Positions 38,895-49,806 of a DNA stretch of 64,000 bases are shown piece after piece. Positions within the stretch are counted from its first letter, which is position 1. Each line of letters begins with the position of its first letter. The stretch is from Zygnema cylindricum (lineage: Eukaryota > Streptophyta > Zygnematophyceae > Zygnematales > Zygnemataceae), in the NCBI GenBank assembly GCA_037447655.1, contig JBBHKE010001558.1, forward strand, positions 216,025-280,024, in the 5' to 3' direction. A model generated the notes under the pieces. It saw nothing but the letters and a program-made list of their open reading frames with translations, did no database searches and was not told the origin of the DNA. The position numbers and the translations under genes were made by a program.

Positions 38895-39349
38895 GACTTA
38901 GGTGTTTAGAGAGGGGTTTTAGGACTTAGAATAATTTTGGTAGGTAGCCGCCTCTCTCCCACAGATCACCTGTATAAAAGGCAAACTTTGGTCACCAATA
39001 ACTATGAATTTACTTGTCCATTTTCAGTGATTCTTTTTGCCGCGGACCTCGAGGGGTACAGGCTACACAGTGGTGTAGTCGGTCAGAGTTTTTTCTTGCC
39101 AGGGTAGCTGCATTTCTAAAGGGAAGTCAAAGTGGGTGAATGTGTCCAAAACTCATATTCTAACTTTGCATTCTATGGTGGAACTGAGCACACGGAAAGT
39201 CTTATTTCACAGGGGTGAAGCTGTATTCGGGTTCTCATTGTCAAGGGGTCAATCATTTGGGTTTTTACTTGGAGTCGGCACTAACTAGATAAGCTTCTTT
39301 GGACAACGAACTTCTATGGGGTGAATGGACCCCAGAGAATTACAGAAAG

Positions 39350-39631
39350 GAAAGGTTCTCGCCTTCCTACTAGCGGTTTCCACTTATATAAATTGGACAC
39401 GCGTGCATGGAAAAGATGTTTTAAGTGGCAAAAAAAATGTTAACACTAAAAGCGATGCAAGGAGTAGTTTTATGTATTGGATAACAACCCATCGCGATAA
39501 ATTTGATAATCAATATATTGAGCATCGAAGAGTAAGAGGGCTCGATATATCGCTCCACGATGAAGAAAAACCATCACGATATATTTGGTGGGAGATGGGT
39601 GTCCGTACACTTCTATTGCGTAAATATTGTA
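39350..39631. other. Host DNA between solo LTR E and Copia D1
   Basis: Contains CGATATATCG-type palindromes and, at 39465, TAGTTTTATGTATTGG, which resembles a degenerate hAT terminal repeat of the family at 59.7 kb. It would be continuous with 58786 onward before D1 inserted; that flank also has CGATATATCG motifs, so D1 probably landed in an old repeat. No gene. Confidence 0.5.
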
Positions 39632-39636
39632 CGGTG

Positions 39637-40672
39637 TGAAATTATGTGTCCTCCATTGGACTACAGAATAGAGGAAGCCTCTAGATAGTTATTAACTAAC
39701 CCACTTTCAATGGCAATCAGTGCTACCCTAGCAGACAAGCAGACTGACTGCACCCCTGTGCAGCATGGACTTCCCTGAGTCCGTAGGAAAAAGAATCACT
39801 GAAAACAACCAACTAGCTGATAAGTTATGAGGCAGTAAAAATGCCAATTTGTACAAACTCTCAAAGGGAGAGGTGACATCCTACCAAAATTTTCTAAGTC
39901 CTGATTCCCTCTAATAACTTCTATCTACTGAAGTACGGACCAATCATATTACTGTACCGTACCAAAAAGTACTATTGTCGGTGTACCTTTTGTACGACCT
40001 ATGTACGACAAGGCTATTAAGCGGATGCGTGTTTGCTTCCACTCGTCCGTACATTCCTCGGAATTCCCATGACCGAATGTCATCTCTCCACGTGGCTCCA
40101 GGTCATGCCACGTCATAAAACGTCAAAGTGACCACAACGAGATTTCGGCGATGATGTGCGCCGTTGGATTTGCAGCGAGACGGAATCTTAGCCGTTATAA
40201 ATACTTGCGCGACATTTGTTTCACTGTCGAAACAAAATGCGTGGTATCCGTTTTGAAATATAATCGTACTTCGTACTTTCATAAAACTGTTTCTATGCAT
40301 GCCGTATACAGTTTTAGTTAAATGGATTTGTTCCTTCCTAAATATATATATATATATCTATCACATACTATATCACTTAGCATTGGTCCTAGTCTAATAG
40401 GATAAAGCTGACTATTATCAGCCAACTTGACGAACCGCAGGTACCGGGATCAAATCCCGGGTCCGTCAAGTATATTATTAGTAACCTACTCAAAATAACT
40501 GCCTTTTGAACTAAGGAAGCCATGGATCAACCATCCTCTCTATCCTTCAGTGACTACAACAAGTATGGGGGCTAGAGAGAGGAGGTGGAGGCAGGCTGCC
40601 CGTCCTTTTCTTTTATTTTATACTAACATATTTAAACCTAGAAAATACTCTAGAAATCTATTAATTTCAACA
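39637..40672 (-). repeat. D1 3' LTR (1036 bp)
   Basis: TGAAATTATGTGTCC to TTAATTTCAACA. Similar to the right copy with many point differences, so older than C2 and C3. Confidence 0.93.
40381..40470 (+). other. tRNA-like module, D1 3' LTR
   Basis: The clearest copy. A-box-like TAGTCTAATAGG (40390-40401) in a D-arm-like sequence, an anticodon-like stem GCTGA-CTATTA-TCAGC, B-box GATCAAATC (40448-40456) in the T-arm hairpin CCGGGATCAAATCCCGG, and an outer stem CTTGACG/CGTCAAG. A and B boxes are about 47 bases apart, as in tRNA genes. The T-run present in the right LTR is mutated here (TATTATTAG). Confidence 0.45.
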
Positions 40673-40685
40673 CTCCCCTTATATT

Positions 40686-41542
40686 CTAGTCTAATTTTAA
40701 TTTTTCTTTCAACCTGCATTTTTCCCGACAATATTTTAATTTAGGAGAGGGCACAGGTTTGGTCATCATGTCAGCCACCATTTCTTCATCAGGTCTATAC
40801 ACAAGATTTAAAATTTTATTTTCAACTTTTTCTCTTACGAAGCTTAATCTTATGTCCATATGTTTTGCTTTGAAATGGTGTTTTGGATTGGCTGCAATTG
40901 CGATTGCAGCTTGATTATCGCAAAAGATTTTATGCACTCCCTCCTCATATATCCCAGTTCTTGCAACAATGACTTCACCCACATTAGTTCTTTTAGAGCA
41001 GAACAAGACGCCATATACTCAGCCTCCATAGTAGACTGAGCAACCACCTTTTGTTGCTTACTGCTCCAACAGCAAGCACCTTATCCCACATACAAAACAT
41101 ATCCAGAATTGCATCTTCTCATAGGTGCATCCCCATAACTGGCATCACTCCAAGTGGTGATATCAGTGTGCTCCCCTCCCAAATGCAACCATAATTCTCT
41201 GGTTCCAACCAGATATCTCATGACTATCTTGGCTACCTTCCATTCTCTCTTCCTAGGATCATTAAGACTCCTACTAAGTACTCCAACTCTTGTCGCTATA
41301 TCCGGCCTGGTACAGTTTATAAAATATATTAAACTTCCTACGACCTGTCTTTAAGGGAAAGACTTCATAAACTCTCTCTCCTCTGGACTCATCTGATCGT
41401 CTAAGATCGTCACTCCTCTTTCTACACTCCCATCACTAACTTTTTTCAAATCCATGGGAGTGGTACAACTGTTAGCATTTTCCATCTGGAATTTCTCAAG
41501 TATATTTCCCATTGCTTCTTTCTGAGTAAGTCTGATAATCTT
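40686..41542 (-). pseudogene. D1 RNase H / RT C-terminal fragment
   Basis: Copia RNase H and the end of RT: KHHFKAKHMDIRL, the EAEYMASCSA segment and RLTQKEAMGNILEKFQ, ending TAG at 40686-40688. Frameshifts near 40950-41090 and near 41350 break the frame. Cut at 41547 by C2; the protein continues at 48001. Confidence 0.88.
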
Positions 41543-41547
41543 CTTCC

Positions 41548-42595
41548 TGAAACTCTGAGACCTCCATAAGTCCTCAGAGTGGACAGCTTCCAAGAAGCCT
41601 CTAGGATAATCCTGACCCCTTTGTGTTTTAGCAAAATTAACTGCCGCCCTGGCAAACAAAAACCCTGACTACCTTCACCCCTGTGAAGGCAAGACTCCCC
41701 TGAGTTGATAGCAAAAAGAATCTCTGAATTTGCTCCCCTGAGCAGTAAGTTATGGAGGGTCAAAGTTGACCTTTTGTACAGAAGCTCTCTAGGAGAGAGG
41801 GTCCTATCTTCTAATTTTTTCTAAGTCCTATCTCTCTCACAGACTCTATCTACTGATGTACGGAACCAATCAGATTTCAGTTCCGTACGTAAAAGTACAA
41901 CTGCCGGTGTACTTTATGTACGGATATTGTACGACATGGCCTAAATGTCCACACGTGGAGTATCCGGATTCGCTCCTTAAATCCTCGGAGATGCCGCACT
42001 CCAATGTCACATCGCCACGTGTCATCCGATGTGGCGCTGCCCACAAACCGCCGAATTCTCCTTCCGCGATCTCGGCGCAATTTCCGGCCGTCCGATTAAA
42101 CTCGTTTTTGATCGTAGCCGTAATAAATACATGCGCGGTATTTGTTTCGCGTCCGAAATCAATGCGCGGTATTGATTTTATATCCGTACCGCAATTCGTA
42201 CTTTTACAATTCCATATCTATGTGTCCCGTAAATAGTTATAGTTAAATGAATTATCCTACGTGTACATGTATAAATAATTATCGTACTATATACTATGCA
42301 TCAGTACCTCTAGACTTAACAGCTAAGGCTACCGGCTATCTCCTAGCTGTCGGCCGGCAGGTACCAGGATCAAATCCCGCCGCCGGCATATACCTTTTAG
42401 TAATTAATCCGTAGACTAATATAAATTTCCCGTAAACCTGAGGATAGCTTAGGTAGCCATGGCTCTAGCTTCCTCTCCAATTTCTCAGTGACTGCGACAA
42501 GTTTGAGAGTTGGAGAGAGAAGTTAGAGGTAGACTGCCTCGGCTTCTTTGTTTCTATTTAGACCTAGAAAATACTTAAAACCATTAATTTCTACA
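41548..42595 (-). repeat. C2 3' LTR (1048 bp)
   Basis: TGAAACTCTGAGACC to ATTTCTACA. Nearly identical to the 5' LTR. Confidence 0.95.
42311..42388 (+). other. tRNA-like module, C2 3' LTR
   Basis: Outer stem GCCGGC / GCCGGC kept; B-box GATCAAATC kept; one T-stem base changed (CAGGATCAAATCCCG); TTTT downstream. Confidence 0.35.
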
Positions 42596-42608
42596 CTCCC
42601 CTTATTTT

Positions 42609-45600
42609 CTAGTCAATCTTTAATTTCAGACCACACTTCTCCCTGCAGAAAATTAGCTTAGGGGAAGGCACAGGTTTGGTCATCATATCTGCTACCATCT
42701 CACTATCTGGCCTGTACTCTAAACTGATTATTTTGTTTTCTACTTTTTCTCTAACAAAGCTGAGTCTGATGTCCATGTGTTTGGCTTTAAAATGATGTTT
42801 AGGATTGGCAGAAATAGCGATTGCTGCCTGATTATCACAAAATATTTTCTGCACACCACTCTTAAGGTGACCAAGCTCACCAAGCAAAGACTTGACCCAC
42901 ATCAATTCTTTTACAGCAGAGCAAGAGGCCATATACTCAGCCTCCATGGTGGACTGAGCAATAACCTTTTGTGTTTGCTACTCCAACAGCAAGCCCCATC
43001 ACCCACATATAATACATATCCAGAAGTGCATCTCCTCATCGGAGCATCACCATAACTGGCATCACTCCAAGTGGTGATGTCTGTATTCTCCCCACCCAAA
43101 TGCAACCATAGATCCCTAGTTCCTATCAAGTATCTAAGGACTCTCTTAGCTGCCTCCCAATCCTTCTTAGTGGGAGCATTTAAACTTCTACTCAGCACTC
43201 CTACAGCTGCAGCTAAATCCGGCCGGGTACAATTCATAAAATAGATTAGACTTCCCACTACTTGCCTGTAAGGAATAGTCTGCATGAACTTCTTTTCATC
43301 AGGAGATAATACCTCGTCTAAGACTATGACTCCTTCTTCCTCACTCCCCTCACTTCCCTTCTTTAACTCCATTGGAGTTGTACAACTATTAGCTTTATCC
43401 ATTTGAAATTTTTCAAGCATGTTCCCTATTGCTTCCTTTTGAGTCAATCTTATAATTTTCCTTTTCCGGTCTCTCTCTACTTGAATTCCCAAAATATATC
43501 TTGCTTCTCCCATATCCTTCATTTCAAATCTCCCCTTAAGATCGGTTTTCAGTTTGTTAATTTTTTCCATTGATTTACTTAAAACAAGCAAATCATCAAC
43601 ATAAATTGCAATAAATATAAGACCTTCCTCATCTTCGAAAACATAGATTGAGTGATCTGAGCTGATCCGAATATATCCCAGACCGGTAAGAAACTCATCA
43701 AGCTTCTTATTCCATTGTCGAGGTGCCTGTTTCAAACCATAAAGAGATTTAATCAGCCGGCATACCTTACTCTCCTCTCCTTCCTCCACAAAACCTTCGG
43801 GTTGTCGCATGAAGATCTCCTCTTCCAATTCTCCATGCAAAAAGGCTGTCTTGATGTCCATCTGATGCACTTCCATGTCTTCCGCCGCTGCTAAACTGAG
43901 AAGTATGCGGACGGAGGGAAATCTGACCACCGGGGCAAAGGTTTCCTCGTAGTCAATTCCTTCCTTTTGTGTAAATCCCTTTGCCACTAATCTAGCCTTG
44001 TAGCGCTCGATTGTGTTATCTGGGTTCAGTTTTAGTTTGAAAACCCACTTACAACCGATTGGTTTTCGGTTAGGTGGACAGTCCACCAGCTCCCAAGTAT
44101 CGGCTGCCATGATTGAAGCCATCTCCTCATTGATGGCTGTCTTCCATCGGTTTCTTTCTGGACAAGTCATCGCCTCTCCATAAGTTTGAGGTTCATCTTG
44201 ATGAGATAGTTTAGTTACCTTGTTAATAACCTGTTTTTCTTGCAGTCTTTTGCTACTTCTCCTCCCCCCCTCAAAATCTGAGGCCGAAATAGATGGTTCT
44301 CGTGGATTCTTTCGAACAAACTCGACTTCTCCCCTATCCCTTGATTCCGAATCAATTTCCACCACGTCTTCCGCTTCGAGTAGAGTTGTCACTGGAGTTT
44401 CCACAGCCGAGTCCTTTTCGGTCTGATTTGTACCTGCAAGAATGTCATCTTCTCTAAAACCTGGGTAGTTAGGAAGCTCAAAGTCATCGGAATTTTCTGA
44501 CTCAAATCTGATTTTTACTGACTTCGTATATTTGAAGGGATCCACAGACTTTCCTTCATCCATAACTACTAGATGCTTTACTAAGATTATATCTTCCCTT
44601 TTTAGATCATAAACTCTATATCCTTTAACATCTTCATCATATCCTAATAAGTATCCCGGTTTTCCTTTAGGATCTAGCTTCCAATTGGACCGATCAGTAT
44701 CTAGACTGAACACTTGACTGCCGAAAACCTTTAAGTGAGATATGTCTGGTTTCCGGCCTGTCCATCTCTCATAAGGTGTTTGATCTTTTATAGCTGAAGT
44801 AAGAACTCTATTCTTGAGGTAATTAGCACAGTTCATAGCTTCTGCCCAAAACCTTTTTCCTATCTTTTTATCTGACAACATACTTCTAGCACTATCACTT
44901 AGTGTTCTATTTAACCTTTCAGCTACCCCATTCTGTTCCGGATTTTCTGGAACTGTCTTTTGGTGTTGAACCCCATCTTCCCTCAGAAAATCCTCAAACT
45001 GGTTAGAAGTATACTCTCCACCATTGTCACTCCTTACTCTCTTGATTGGAGTTTCATGGAGTTTTTCGCTCCATGCTTTATATTGTCTAAAGCAATCCTC
45101 AGCTTCGGACTTGTTTTTCAAAAAATATACCCGGGAATACCGAGACCAATCATCAGTTATAGTCATCATAAATCTCTTCCCCCCCGGTGAGGGCACTTTA
45201 GCCGGTCCCCAAATATCTGTGTGTACTAGATCTAGAATTTTTTCTCCCTTATAGGTGGCTGATTTAGGAAAGGGTAATCTGTGTGCTTTACCTTGAGCAC
45301 ATCCACTACAATCACTTATATCATCACTCTCACTGAACTGAATCCCTTCCACCACTCCCATCTTTTTCATCTCTCTTAACTTATCTAGATTCACATGCCC
45401 AAGCCTCTTATGCCACATCATAATATCATGAACACCAGCGTAATAAAGTTTTTTCTTTTCATTACTTAAGATCAGCCTAAACATCCCATGGCTACCTTTC
45501 TCAGCAATGAAATAGACATCATCCTCAAAACTAGCAGTAAAGACTCCTTCCCTAGTGCTAGTAAAAAAACCCTTATCATCTAATACTGATGTAGAGATAA

Positions 45601-45904
45601 GATTTTTGTTCAGCTCCGGAATAAACAATACATCGGAGAATGTTAATATGGATGCCTTTCCTTCTACTAACACTTTCAGATCTACCGATCCTACAAGAGT
45701 AGTGGTGACTATCCTCCCATCCCCGTACTCTATCTCTAAGGTGGGAATCTTTCTTATCTTAGTGAACAGGTGCCTATCCTTACACATGTGCATGGAGGCA
45801 CCTGAATCTACAATCCAGCCTGCTTCACTTTTCAATCCACCGTAAACACATTTCTGCCTTCGTGGAATTTTGACCTCGTTTTTCGCCTCCAACTCCTCAT
45901 CCAA
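42609..45904 (-). CDS. C2 protease-integrase-RT-RNase H (nearly intact pol)
   Basis: A 994-codon open stretch (42922-45904 plus overlap) carries protease WIVDSGASMHMC, integrase zinc finger HKRLGH...CSGCAQGK, catalytic core SDNGGEY and PEQNGVAERLNRTL, linker, RT with FLHGELEEEIFM and IYVDDLLVLSK, and the start of RNase H. One missing base near 42971 throws the last ~115 codons (42609-42947, with CDNQAAIAI) into another frame. The upstream boundary is where a stop and frame change separate it from gag. It is the longest surviving pol frame in the window. Confidence 0.92.
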
Positions 45905-46017
45905 AAGGCGCTCATCGTCCTCGTCCTCGGATTCCGCCTCAAGTACCTGTGTGACAAGGGCCTTTTTCTTTCCTCTCGGGGTACCACCGGTCTGCCCTTT
46001 TTTTTTACCGAAGCTCG

Positions 46018-46943
46018 GTTAGCTTAGTGCACTCTGCCATATAGTGCCTTGGTTTCTTACAAAAATGACATAAACCTTTGGGAGCCCTTTGTTCGAACTC
46101 GTCGGCCTGTTTTTTCTGCTCCCTACCCCCATAGTTTCTGACCGGTTTTCGGGAATCTCTGTTCCTCTAATCAGTTGCTATTGCCAAGGCTTGGCCACTC
46201 TTTCCTCCCCTTCGGATCTCAATTGTATTCTCTTGAACGAGAATCATCCCTACCACTGAGTTCCATATCCACCTTGAGTCAGGCAAGTCCTGCACACGGT
46301 AAACTATGTTCACGAACTCATCAGGTAACTTCATCAGTAAACAGTTAACCTTTTCTTTTTCACTAAAATCTTTTCCCGCACTCTCTAGCTCCATGAAGAG
46401 TGTAGCAAGCTCATTGCAAAAATCCAACATATTTCCCCCTTTGTATACATACTCCTTAACTTTCTGATCAGCCAACTGTTGTTGCTGAATCGTACCACTT
46501 CGGTACATCTCTATGAGAGCCATCCAAAGATCGGATGCCCTTTCTACCTGCAAATGAGGACATGCAAGTCCTTGAGTGAGATGGCGTAGGATGAAGTGTT
46601 TTGCCGCCATATTGTTAAAGTCCCAGGTTTTAGTATCATTCTCCTCATTCCTCGGAATAGGTGACATAAATGTCGAACCAGTTGCTATTGGTGTGATCGT
46701 CTCCTTCTCCTTTCCTTTGTCCACCACCTCTCATTTTTTTGTTTCCTACGTTGAAGGTGGATCCTCTTTCCTGGTGAATCTGGTTCCTCGAAACACTAAA
46801 GGAATTCGAAGACTTGATGGACGCCCCAACCGTCCACTCACTATCCCCCAAAATCTTTTTTCGCATAGAGCTCCTATCATCATACTTTCCCAGTATATGA
46901 AGCCAGTTCCATTAAAGATTGGTACCCTAGAGGGTGGGCCCAT
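46018..46943 (-). pseudogene. C2 gag
   Basis: Copia gag: probable start ATG 46941-46943 inside the primer-binding site, GTGFIYWESMMIGALCEKRFWGI, the HFILRHLTQGLACPHLQ block, zinc knuckle region near 46025-46075. Broken by a frameshift near 46735, a TAG where the relatives have Trp (near 46168), and a T-run expansion near 46000 that shifts frame and creates TAA. Confidence 0.88.
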
Positions 46944-46947
46944 AACC

Positions 46948-47995
46948 TGAAACTCTGAGACCTCCATAAGTCCTCAGAGTGGACAGCTTCCAAGAAGCCT
47001 CTAGGATAATCCTGACCCCTTTGTGTTTTAGCAAAATTAACTACCGCCCTGGCAAACAAAAACCCTGACTACCTTCACCCCTGTGAAGGCAAGACTCCCC
47101 TGAGTTGATAGCAAAAAGAATCTCTGAATTTGCTCCCCTGAGCAGTAAGTTATGGAGGGTCAAAGTTGACCTTTTGTACAGAAGCTCTCTGGGAGAGAGG
47201 GTCCTATCTTCTAATTTTTTCTAAGTCCTATCTCTCTCACAGACTCTATCTACTGATGTACGGAACCAATCAGATTTCAGTTCCGTACGTAAAAGTACAA
47301 CTGCCGGTGTACTTTATGTACGGATATTGTACGACATGGCCTAAATGTCCACACGTGGAGTATCCGGATTCGCTCCTTAAATCCTCGGAGATGCCGCACT
47401 CCAATGTCACATCGCCACGTGTCATCCGATGTGGCGCTGCCCACAAACCGCCGAATTCTCCTTCCGCGATCTCGGCGCAATTTCCGGCCGTCCGATTAAA
47501 CTCGTTTTTGATCGTAGCCGTAATAAATACATGCGCGGTATATGTTTCGCGTCTGAAATCAATGCGCGGTATTGATTTTATATCCGTACCGCAATTCGTA
47601 CTTTTACAATTCCATATCTATGTGTCCCGTAAATAGTTATAGTTAAATGAATTATCCTACGTGTACATGTATAAATAATTATCGTACTATATACTATGCA
47701 TCAGTACCTCTAGACTTAACGGCTAAGGCTACCGGCTATCTCCTAGCTGTCGCCCGGCAGGTACCAGGATCAAATCCCGCCGCCGGCATATACCTTTTAG
47801 TAATTAATCCGTAGACTAATATAAATTTCCCGTAAACCTGAGGATAGCTTAGGTAGCCATGGCTCTAGCTTCCTCTCCAATTTCTCAGTGACTGCGACAA
47901 GTTTGAGAGTTGGAGAGAGAAGTTAGAGGTAGACTGCCTCGGCTTCTTTGTTTTTATTTAGACCTAGAAAATACTTAAAACCATTAATTTCTACA
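46948..47995 (-). repeat. C2 5' LTR (1048 bp)
   Basis: TGAAACTCTGAGACC to ATTTCTACA, followed by target duplication CTTCC. Confidence 0.95.
47711..47788 (+). other. tRNA-like module, C2 5' LTR
   Basis: As in the other C2 LTR, but one outer-stem base is changed (GCCCGGC against GCCGGC). TTTT downstream. Confidence 0.35.
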
Positions 47996-48000
47996 CTTCC

Positions 48001-48746
48001 CCCTATCTCTCTCGATTAGGATCCCAAAAATACATTTTGCCTTCCCTAAATCCTTCATAAAAATTTGCCCCTAAGATCTTTCTTTAGCCTATTTATCTTC
48101 TTCAAAGACTTACTTAACACAAGCAGATCATCCACATAAATTGCAATAAAAATGACACCATTCTCATCTTCAAACATATAGATAGAATGGTTTACGGATA
48201 TATCCCAAATCAGTGAGAAACTCATCTGGTTTCTTATTCCACTGTCGGGGAGCCTACTTCAGTCCATATAAAGACTTTATGAGCATGCAACCTTTGCTCT
48301 CTTCTCCTTCTTCCACGAACCCCTCAGGTTGCCTCATGAAAATTTCTTCCTCTAACTCACCATTAAGAAAAGCAGTCTTAATGTCCATCTGGTGTATTTC
48401 TATGACTTGCGCTGCTGCCAGACTGAGGAGAATCCTTACTGATGGGAACCGAACAACTGGAGCAAAGGTCTCCTCATAGTGAATCCCCTCCTTTTGGGTG
48501 AACCCCTTTGCTACAAATCGAGCCTTATATCTCTCAATGGTATTATTTGGGTTCAGTTTTAGTTTAAATACCTATTTACACCCAATAGGTTTTCTGTCTG
48601 GAGGACAATCCGCTAGTTCCCAAGTATTTGCTTCCATGATAGAAGTCATCTCATCATTTATGGCTCTAATCCATCTTTCGTTCTCTGGACTATTCACTGC
48701 CTCCGTGTAAGACTAAGGCTCATCTGTGTGAGATAGCTTAGTTACC
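48001..48746 (-). pseudogene. D1 RT fragment between C2 and C3
   Basis: Minus-strand RT of D1: ERYKARFVAKGF-like, DIKTAFLNGELEEEIFM-like and the YVDDLL active-site region near 48130, ending at the linker VTKLSHTDEP. Decayed by several stops and frame changes. It joins 41542 on one side and 55194 on the other. Confidence 0.85.
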
Positions 48747-48751
48747 TTATG

Positions 48752-49793
48752 TGTAACTCTGAGACCTCCATAAATCCTCAGAGTGGACAGCTTCCAAGAA
48801 GCCTCTAGGATAATCCTGACCCCTTTGTGTTTAAGCAAAAATAACCGCCACCCTGGCAGACAAAAACGCTGACCAACTTCACCCCTGTGAAGACAAGACT
48901 CCCCTGAGTCGATAGCAAAAAGAATCTCTGAATTTGCTCCCCTGAGCAGTAAGTTATGGGGGGTCAAAGTTGACCTTTTGTACAGAAGCTCTCTGGGAGA
49001 GGGGGTCCTATCTTCTATTTTTTCTAAGTCCTATCTCTCTCACAGACTCTATCTACTGATGTACGGAACCAATCAGAATAGAGTTCCGTACGTAAAAGTA
49101 CAGCCGCCGGTGTACTTTATGTACGGAAATTGTACGACATGCCCTAAATGTCGACACATGTCAAATCCGGATTCGGTGCCATAATCTCCGGAGATTCTAC
49201 GATCCAACGAAATTTCGCCACGCGTCATCCGATGTGGCGATGGCCACAAACCGCCGAAATCTTCCTCCGCGATCTCGGCGCTAATCCCGGCCGTCCGATT
49301 AAATTCAGATTTAATCGTGGCCGTAATAAATACATGCGCGGTATTTATTTCACTTCCGAAACAAATGCGCGGTATTGATTCGTAATCCGTACTGTCATTC
49401 GTACCGGATCTATGTATCCCGTAAATCGTAACAGTTAAATGGATTATCGTACGTATTCCAATTTATATAATTATCAAACTAGATATCACATGATACTACT
49501 GCTAGATCTAACGGCTAAGGCTACCGGCTATTTCCTGTCTGCCGGCCGGTAGGTTCAAGGATCAAATCCTGCAGCCGGCACAATCCTTTTAAATAAATAA
49601 ATAAACCCTAGTATAAAATTCCCGTAAACCTCAGGATAGCCAAGGTAGCCATGGCTCTAGCTTCCTCTCCAATTTCTCAGTGACTGCGACAAGTTTGAGA
49701 TTTGGAGAGAGAAGTTAGAGGTAGACTGCCTCGGCTTCTTTCTATATTTCTATTTAGACCTAGAAAATACTAATAAATCCATTAGTTTCTACA
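48752..49793 (-). repeat. C3 3' LTR (1042 bp)
   Basis: TGTAACTCTGAGACC to AGTTTCTACA; a divergent subtype of the C1/C2 LTR. Confidence 0.94.
49503..49580 (+). other. tRNA-like module, C3 3' LTR
   Basis: Outer stem GCCGGC/GCCGGC; B-box region GGTTCAAGGATCAAATCC; TTTT at 49588-49591. Confidence 0.4.
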
Positions 49794-49806
49794 CTCCCCT
49801 TATTTT

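Larger units (their letters stand above)
29482..39344 (+). mobile_element. Solo LTR E, split by Copia C1
   Basis: A single long terminal repeat related to D1's but in the opposite orientation. It starts TGTTGATGTTTGAG and ends GAGAATTACA, flanked by identical GAAAG (29477-29481, 39345-39349). No internal coding region belongs to it, so it is a recombined solo LTR. Element C1 was inserted later, splitting it into 29482-30251 and 38895-39344 (about 1.2 kb together). Orientation was deduced by aligning the reverse complement with the D1 LTR: the CAGTGACTACAACAAG-like end block, the GTACGGACCAAT block and the CCTACCAAAATT block all occur in order. Confidence 0.8.
41548..47995 (-). mobile_element. 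Ty1/Copia element C2 (C1 family), nested in D1
   Basis: Complete element of 6448 bp with LTRs of equal length, flanked by a perfect CTTCC duplication (41543-41547, 47996-48000). By eye the two LTRs differ at only about seven positions, so it is young. Pol is almost intact. Defects: a one-base deletion near 42971 in RNase H, a stop plus frame change near 46005-46012, a TAG stop near 46168, and a gag frameshift near 46735. Confidence 0.95.

Noticed and set aside
40381-40470. Calling the LTR module a functional tRNA gene
   Set aside because: The outer stem encloses mainly the T-arm hairpin instead of forming a standard 7-bp acceptor stem with the 5' end, and the loop is ATCAAAT, not TTCRANT. 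It is tRNA-like, not a tRNA.
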